This document shows positions 3,587 through 6,425 of a DNA stretch of 6,425 nt, piece by piece. The notes under the pieces were generated by a model. That model did not search any database. It was not told where the DNA came from and worked only from the letters and a program-made list of their open reading frames with translations. The first letter of the stretch is position 1. Each line of letters begins with the position of its first letter. The position numbers were made by a program, and so were the translations under genes. Source of the DNA: Fibrobacterales bacterium (GTDB lineage Bacteria; Fibrobacterota; Fibrobacteria; Fibrobacterales; Fibrobacteraceae); assembly GCA_025997455.1 (NCBI GenBank), contig BNUP01000124.1:1-6425 (forward strand), given 5' to 3'.

Positions 3587-5350
3587 CTATCCCAAAATCC
3601 CCTCAACAATCTGCTCCGCATTCAAGTGATAGCGATTTATAAGCGTTGAATAAGGAACGCCGTCTGTCCATTCTTTTTTTGCTCCAAAACAATGAACTCT
3701 TAAAATTTTTCCGTTGCTGTTTGGTTTATCCGCAAAAAACCGTGCAATGTGCTCGGCAAAACCTCCGCTCAACATTCCGTCTTCCAAAACCGCTACCGCA
3801 CTGTGAGTTTCAACAAGCGATGCGAGCAGTTCCGTATCTAAATGAGTAATAAATCGCGGGTTTATTATCGTAGGCAAAATTCCTCTGCTTTGCAGGAGCA
3901 CAGATACTTCTTTTGCCTTTCCCAAAAAATTACCGAGACCAACCAAAGCGACCTCCGAACCGTTTTGAACAATTTGCGATTTACCGAGTTCAATAGGAGC
4001 AACCTCGCCTTCACCCTCAGTTAAACCGCCGGAAAATCGAATTGCAGTCGGGAAAGGCTGCACTGCAACCCACTCTAACATTTTTTGATATTCCTTAACG
4101 GAAGTCGGAGCCAAATAAACGAGATTCGGAATATTCGAGAGCATTGGAATATCGTATAAACCCGCGTGAGTGTGGTCTGCCGAAGAAATACCTCCGCCGA
4201 GAATTATAAGTGTCGCGGGAGTATTATTGAGACACCAATCTTGCATAATTTGGTCGTATGCCCGTTGAACAAAAGTTGATGCAACCACCAAGTAAGGTTT
4301 TACCCCGTTTTTTGCAATGCCCGAACTCATCGCCACAGCCTCTCCCTCGGCAATTCCCACATCTATATACTGATGCGGATGCGATTGTTGCAAAACCGTT
4401 CCGAGCATCGGAGTTCCCGCAACTACAACTACCGCTTTGGAATTTTTGGTGAGTTCCGCAGATAAATATTCGAGTGTCGGGTCAGGCGCAGAATTTGTCT
4501 GTTTCAAAAGTTTTCCCGTCGCAACATCAAACGGATTATGATAATGCCAATGCGCAGGGTCTTCTTCCGCCCATTTTAACCCCTTGCCTTTTTTTGTGTG
4601 AATATGAAGCACAATCGGGTGGTCAATATCCTTAATCTCGCGGAGAGCGGCAACCAACGCTACGGCATCATTACCATGTTCCACATATTTATAATCAAGA
4701 CCGAGTGCCTTAAAAATATTATTGGGCGATCCGCCTTGTGTGTGTCGCAACAAATTCAAAGAACCGTAAAGACCTCCGTGATTCGGGTCAATAGACATTT
4801 CATTATCGTTAAACAGAACTATAAAATTACTCCCCAAAGCACCCGCTACATTGAGACCTTCAAAAGCCTCTCCGCCGGAAAGCGAACCGTCGCCCAACAC
4901 CGCAATAATATTTTCGTTTGCCGAAGTATCGCCTGCTCTAAACTTTAAATCGCGTGCTTTTGCAAGCCCCCCTGCAAGACTAACAGCAGTTGAAGTGTGC
5001 CCTACATTAAAAAAATCGTGAGGACTTTCGGAAATACTCGTAAATCCCGAACAACCGCCCTCTGCGTGGAACTTGGCAAATTGTGCTTGGCGTCCCGTCA
5101 AGAGTTTATGCGTGTTGCTCTGGTGGCTTACATCCCACACAATTTTATCTTTGGGCGAATCGAATACATAATGCAGGGCAACCGTAGCCTCCACAATACC
5201 CAAGTTGGGTCCAATGTGTCCGCCTACTTTGCTGAGTTTATCAATTATAGTTTCTCGAATTTCCGCCGAGAGTGCAGGCAGTTGATTAACTGCAAGTTTT
5301 TTTAGGTCATCGGGATTTTGAATGGCACTAAGCAAGGGAGTAGTTGGCAT
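3587..5350 (-). CDS. dxs: 1-deoxy-D-xylulose-5-phosphate synthase-like protein, compact form
   Basis: This thiamine-diphosphate enzyme of the DXS/transketolase family would join pyruvate and glyceraldehyde-3-phosphate to DXP, the entry to the MEP isoprenoid pathway and a precursor of thiamine and pyridoxal. Numbering from the ATG at 5350 (587 residues): GGHIGPNLG with His45; WDVSHQ with His76; thiamine-diphosphate/Mg site GDGSLSGGEAFEGLN (153-167) and NDNEMSI (181-187); GIAE with Glu335, the cofactor-activating acid; STFVQRAYDQ (358-367); Asp392 and His395 (AD.TH.G); Arg438; C-terminal transketolase domain from about 455. It is shorter than E. coli or B. subtilis DXS (620-633) because about 40 residues are absent after GGLYGSLNLLR. 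By eye, the Tyr and Arg corresponding to E. coli Tyr392 and Arg420 are Ala357 and Gly385, as I recall for the 'DVSHQ' subclass of Firmicutes. A GTG at 5377 would add nine residues; Met at 5350 better fits the usual start. Single gene, converging on the nuclease gene. Confidence 0.9.
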   Translation of the reverse strand: MPTTPLLSAIQNPDDLKKLAVNQLPALSAEIRETIIDKLSKVGGHIGPNLGIVEATVALHYVFDSPKDKIVWDVSHQSNTHKLLTGRQAQFAKFHAEGGCSGFTSISESPHDFFNVGHTSTAVSLAGGLAKARDLKFRAGDTSANENIIAVLGDGSLSGGEAFEGLNVAGALGSNFIVLFNDNEMSIDPNHGGLYGSLNLLRHTQGGSPNNIFKALGLDYKYVEHGNDAVALVAALREIKDIDHPIVLHIHTKKGKGLKWAEEDPAHWHYHNPFDVATGKLLKQTNSAPDPTLEYLSAELTKNSKAVVVVAGTPMLGTVLQQSHPHQYIDVGIAEGEAVAMSSGIAKNGVKPYLVVASTFVQRAYDQIMQDWCLNNTPATLIILGGGISSADHTHAGLYDIPMLSNIPNLVYLAPTSVKEYQKMLEWVAVQPFPTAIRFSGGLTEGEGEVAPIELGKSQIVQNGSEVALVGLGNFLGKAKEVSVLLQSRGILPTIINPRFITHLDTELLASLVETHSAVAVLEDGMLSGGFAEHIARFFADKPNSNGKILRVHCFGAKKEWTDGVPYSTLINRYHLNAEQIVEGILG

Positions 5351-5415
5351 ATTCGAGGAAGATAGAAAAAAAGACACTCACCCCATTTGACACTCCACCA
5401 TTGTTGCAAAAATCA

Positions 5416-5429
5416 TTTGATAAATCAAA
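5416..5429. promoter_or_regulatory. Palindrome TTTGAT-AA-ATCAAA between divergent genes
   Basis: A perfect 6-bp inverted repeat sits in the divergent spacer between the dxs-like gene and the lipoprotein gene. It overlaps the -35 box of the lipoprotein promoter. Its place and symmetry are those of an operator, but no regulator is known here, and in AT-rich DNA a 6-bp palindrome may be chance. Confidence 0.35.
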
Positions 5430-5445
5430 AATATTTTTCTATTAT
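5417..5445 (+). promoter_or_regulatory. Sigma70-type promoter for the lipoprotein gene
   Basis: TTGATA (5417-5422), 17-bp spacer, TATTAT (5440-5445). Transcription would start near 5452, leaving a leader of only about nine bases before the ATG at 5461. This supports 5461 rather than 5344 as the start of the lipoprotein gene, and suggests a near-leaderless message. Confidence 0.6.
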
Positions 5446-5460
5446 TGTGTGTATAGGTTT

Positions 5461-5835
5461 ATGTTTGCTTTAAGAAAATTTTTCGTTTGCGGAGTTGTGC
5501 TGTTTCTCCTTGCAGGTTGCAAGGAGAATAAAGTTGTTTTACAAGAAAATTCTGTGCCAAAAGAGAAAATTTTTGCTATTCCGCAGGAGTGTATGCGATT
5601 TTATTCAAAAGACAGCATTGCTTCTCACAATTGTTGTATAGAACATAATGGTTGCTGGTTTGTAATATCAAATAATGACACGGTCTTAGTTCCGTATGCA
5701 AATCCAAAAAATAAAATTGATATTATGGATGTTCCTAAACATAAAGCAAGAATTGATTCGCTTTGCGAGAGTATAGATGAAAAAAATGAGTATGCACCTT
5801 TGTGTGCTGATATTTATAAGCACAATAGAAATTAA
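5461..5835 (+). CDS. Small cysteine-rich lipoprotein, function unknown
   Basis: The 124-residue product begins with two basic residues (Arg5-Lys6), a hydrophobic segment (7-18) and the lipobox L17-A18-G19-C20, so it should be cleaved by signal peptidase II and lipidated at Cys20. The frame is open further up to an ATG at 5344, but that start would overlap the dxs-like gene, put 39 residues before the signal peptide and ignore the promoter at 5417-5445. The mature part is hydrophilic with six further cysteines (44, 58, 59, 65, 102, 115), which suggests disulfides in the periplasm or at the surface. There is a Cys-Cys-x5-Cys cluster in 'NCCIEHNGCW'. I recognise no family. The next ORF starts 15 bp later and is also Cys-rich; the two may be one operon or pieces of one broken gene. 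Fibrobacter-like genomes carry many such small lipoproteins, but that is only a loose parallel. Confidence 0.75.
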   Translation: MFALRKFFVCGVVLFLLAGCKENKVVLQENSVPKEKIFAIPQECMRFYSKDSIASHNCCIEHNGCWFVISNNDTVLVPYANPKNKIDIMDVPKHKARIDSLCESIDEKNEYAPLCADIYKHNRN

Positions 5836-5849
5836 AGCACAAGTTAATT

Positions 5850-6143
5850 ATGGAAATTATACCATATAGAAACATTTCTGCTGATGTTGGTATTTTAGCG
5901 TTAAAATCTTTGAACGAAGATTGCGTTAATTTGGGCGGAACACCAGAATTAGCGAATATTTATACTTTGGACAATGGCTTAGTTGATGCTTGCAATATGT
6001 GCCGTTTATGCAATTCGGATGTCGCTTTAAGTGAAATGCAAAATAAACAAGTTTCTTGTGAATCCGATTGTGGTTTTTGGCAAGAAGGAAGTAATTGTTA
6101 TGACTTCGCCTCATCCGCAAAACACCCAAATTGCATAAGTTAG
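5850..6143 (+). CDS. Cysteine-rich hypothetical protein without signal peptide, possibly a gene fragment
   Basis: The 97-residue reading frame has eight cysteines: 25, a C-x2-C-x2-C cluster at 48/51/54 (CNMCRLC), and 70, 74, 83, 95. There is no hydrophobic N-terminus and no Shine-Dalgarno before the ATG. Cysteine spacing like this fits either a metal site or disulfides; since the upstream partner is exported, disulfides would make more sense, yet this chain has no export signal of its own. The frame is open upstream to 5829, so a single frameshift near the end of the lipoprotein gene could join both into one secreted protein of about 220 residues. I recognise no family. It could also be a real small cytoplasmic protein co-transcribed with the lipoprotein. 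Confidence 0.5.
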   Translation: MEIIPYRNISADVGILALKSLNEDCVNLGGTPELANIYTLDNGLVDACNMCRLCNSDVALSEMQNKQVSCESDCGFWQEGSNCYDFASSAKHPNCIS

Positions 6144-6217
6144 GAAGCATTATAGTTTTAGTTAACCTTGATGGGGTGAAATTTTCCCGCAAGATTCACA
6201 CATTTGATCCTATCCAT

Positions 6218-6246
6218 TTGACATTTCCTCAAAAAATTTCTATATT
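6218..6246 (+). promoter_or_regulatory. Sigma70-type promoter of the tRNA-Val gene
   Basis: A perfect -35 box TTGACA (6218-6223), an exact 17-bp spacer and TATATT (6241-6246) lie before the tRNA. The start would be near 6253, about 16 bases before the mature 5' end. The match is close to consensus, as usual for stable RNA genes. Confidence 0.75.
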
Positions 6247-6268
6247 CTATACTTAGTTTTTGTAGTAA

Positions 6269-6342
6269 GGACATTTAGCTCAGTTGGTTAGAGTACTACC
6301 TTGACATGGTAGGGGTCACAAGTTCAAATCTTGTAATGTCCA
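6269..6342 (+). tRNA. tRNA-Val, anticodon GAC
   Basis: The 74-base sequence folds as a full cloverleaf. Acceptor stem GGACATT (6269-6275) pairs with AATGTCC (6335-6341); D stem GCTC/GAGT; anticodon stem CTACC/GGTAG with loop TTGACAT, anticodon GAC at 6303-6305, reading GUC and GUU; variable loop GGGTC; T stem ACAAG/CTTGT with TTCAAAT loop. The discriminator base is A (6342). No CCA is encoded, so it must be added by CCA-adding enzyme. It has its own promoter and stands alone. Confidence 0.95.
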
Positions 6343-6355
6343 GTAATGAGTAATG
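6342..6355. repeat. Two AGTAATG heptamers directly after the tRNA
   Basis: AGTAATG is repeated twice in tandem, starting on the discriminator base of the tRNA. The same unit (GAGTAAT) opens the heptamer array at 2222-2249. It ties the tRNA 3' flank to the period-7 repeat family of this genome. Two units alone are weak evidence. Confidence 0.5.
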
Positions 6356-6358
6356 AAA

Positions 6359-6418
6359 TCTCCGAAGAACTCCCCCAAACTTTATCTCATAAAGTAACGA
6401 GTTCTTCAGAGCCTACTA
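6359..6418. repeat. Hairpin repeat copy 3 (left arm TCTCCGAA type, right arm TTCAGAGCC type)
   Basis: CTCCGAAGAACTC (6360-6372) pairs with GAGTTCTTCAGAG (6399-6411) with one mismatch; the right arm continues as CCTACTA to 6418. The loop, CCCCAAACTTTATCTCATAAAG, resembles those of copies 1a and 2 (given here with its ends uncertain). The arm combination is the reverse of copy 2. It lies 17 bp behind the tRNA and could shape the 3' end of the tRNA precursor, but has no T-tail. Confidence 0.8.
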
Positions 6419-6425
6419 ATGAAGT

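Noticed and set aside
3646..5305. Several plus-strand frames within the dxs-like gene
   Set aside because: All are antisense shadows; the minus-strand protein shows conserved motifs along its whole length.
5344..5460. N-terminal extension of the lipoprotein to the ATG at 5344
   Set aside because: It would overlap the dxs-like gene, precede a proper signal peptide and run across the promoter at 5417-5445.
6170..6190. Terminator GGGTGAAATTTTCCC after the Cys-rich ORF
   Set aside because: Pairing is weak and no T-run follows.

Overview
The window looks like chromosomal DNA from a Gram-negative, probably gut-associated bacterium. Three things point this way: a lipobox lipoprotein, two paralogues of the PD-(D/E)XK nuclease-family 'transposase' (Rpn-like) that is abundant in host-associated anaerobes, and a membrane acyltransferase of the kind that decorates surface glycans. 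The tRNA gene has no encoded CCA. It follows a textbook sigma70-type promoter (TTGACA, 17 bp, TATATT), which argues mildly against Bacteroidota, whose promoters differ. Fibrobacterota or a relative would fit, but this is inference and not a firm assignment.

Layout. Positions 3-386 hold the C-terminal end of a first PD-(D/E)XK nuclease-family protein with 13 glycines spaced exactly four residues apart. Positions 387-923 have no convincing gene but are packed with inverted repeats, including two related 45-55 bp hairpins. Positions 924-2051 encode an AT-rich acyltransferase-3 membrane protein whose reading frame contains an uninterrupted run of 13 G, a probable phase-variation switch. Positions 2052-2369 are non-coding and carry a degenerate tandem array with a 7-bp period. 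Positions 2370-3233 encode a second PD-(D/E)XK nuclease-family protein. Its core is interrupted in frame by a 70-bp inverted pair of the same heptamers, apparently in place of normal family sequence. Positions 3234-3586 hold a second dense hairpin cluster that shares a module of about 90 bp with the first. On the minus strand, 3587-5350 (or 5377) encodes a compact 1-deoxy-D-xylulose-5-phosphate synthase-like enzyme. Divergent from it are a small Cys-rich lipoprotein (5461-5835) and, 15 bp later, a Cys-rich ORF without a signal peptide (5850-6143). A tRNA-Val(GAC) gene with its own promoter follows, and a third copy of the hairpin repeat lies just behind it.

The genes do not form one pathway. 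The dxs-like gene is a metabolic gene standing alone. The rest is accessory: nuclease-family repeats, a surface-modifying enzyme and a lipoprotein, separated by repetitive DNA. The most interesting signals are the G13 tract, the period-7 repeats that occur both between and inside genes, and the hairpin family whose two arm types are shuffled between copies.
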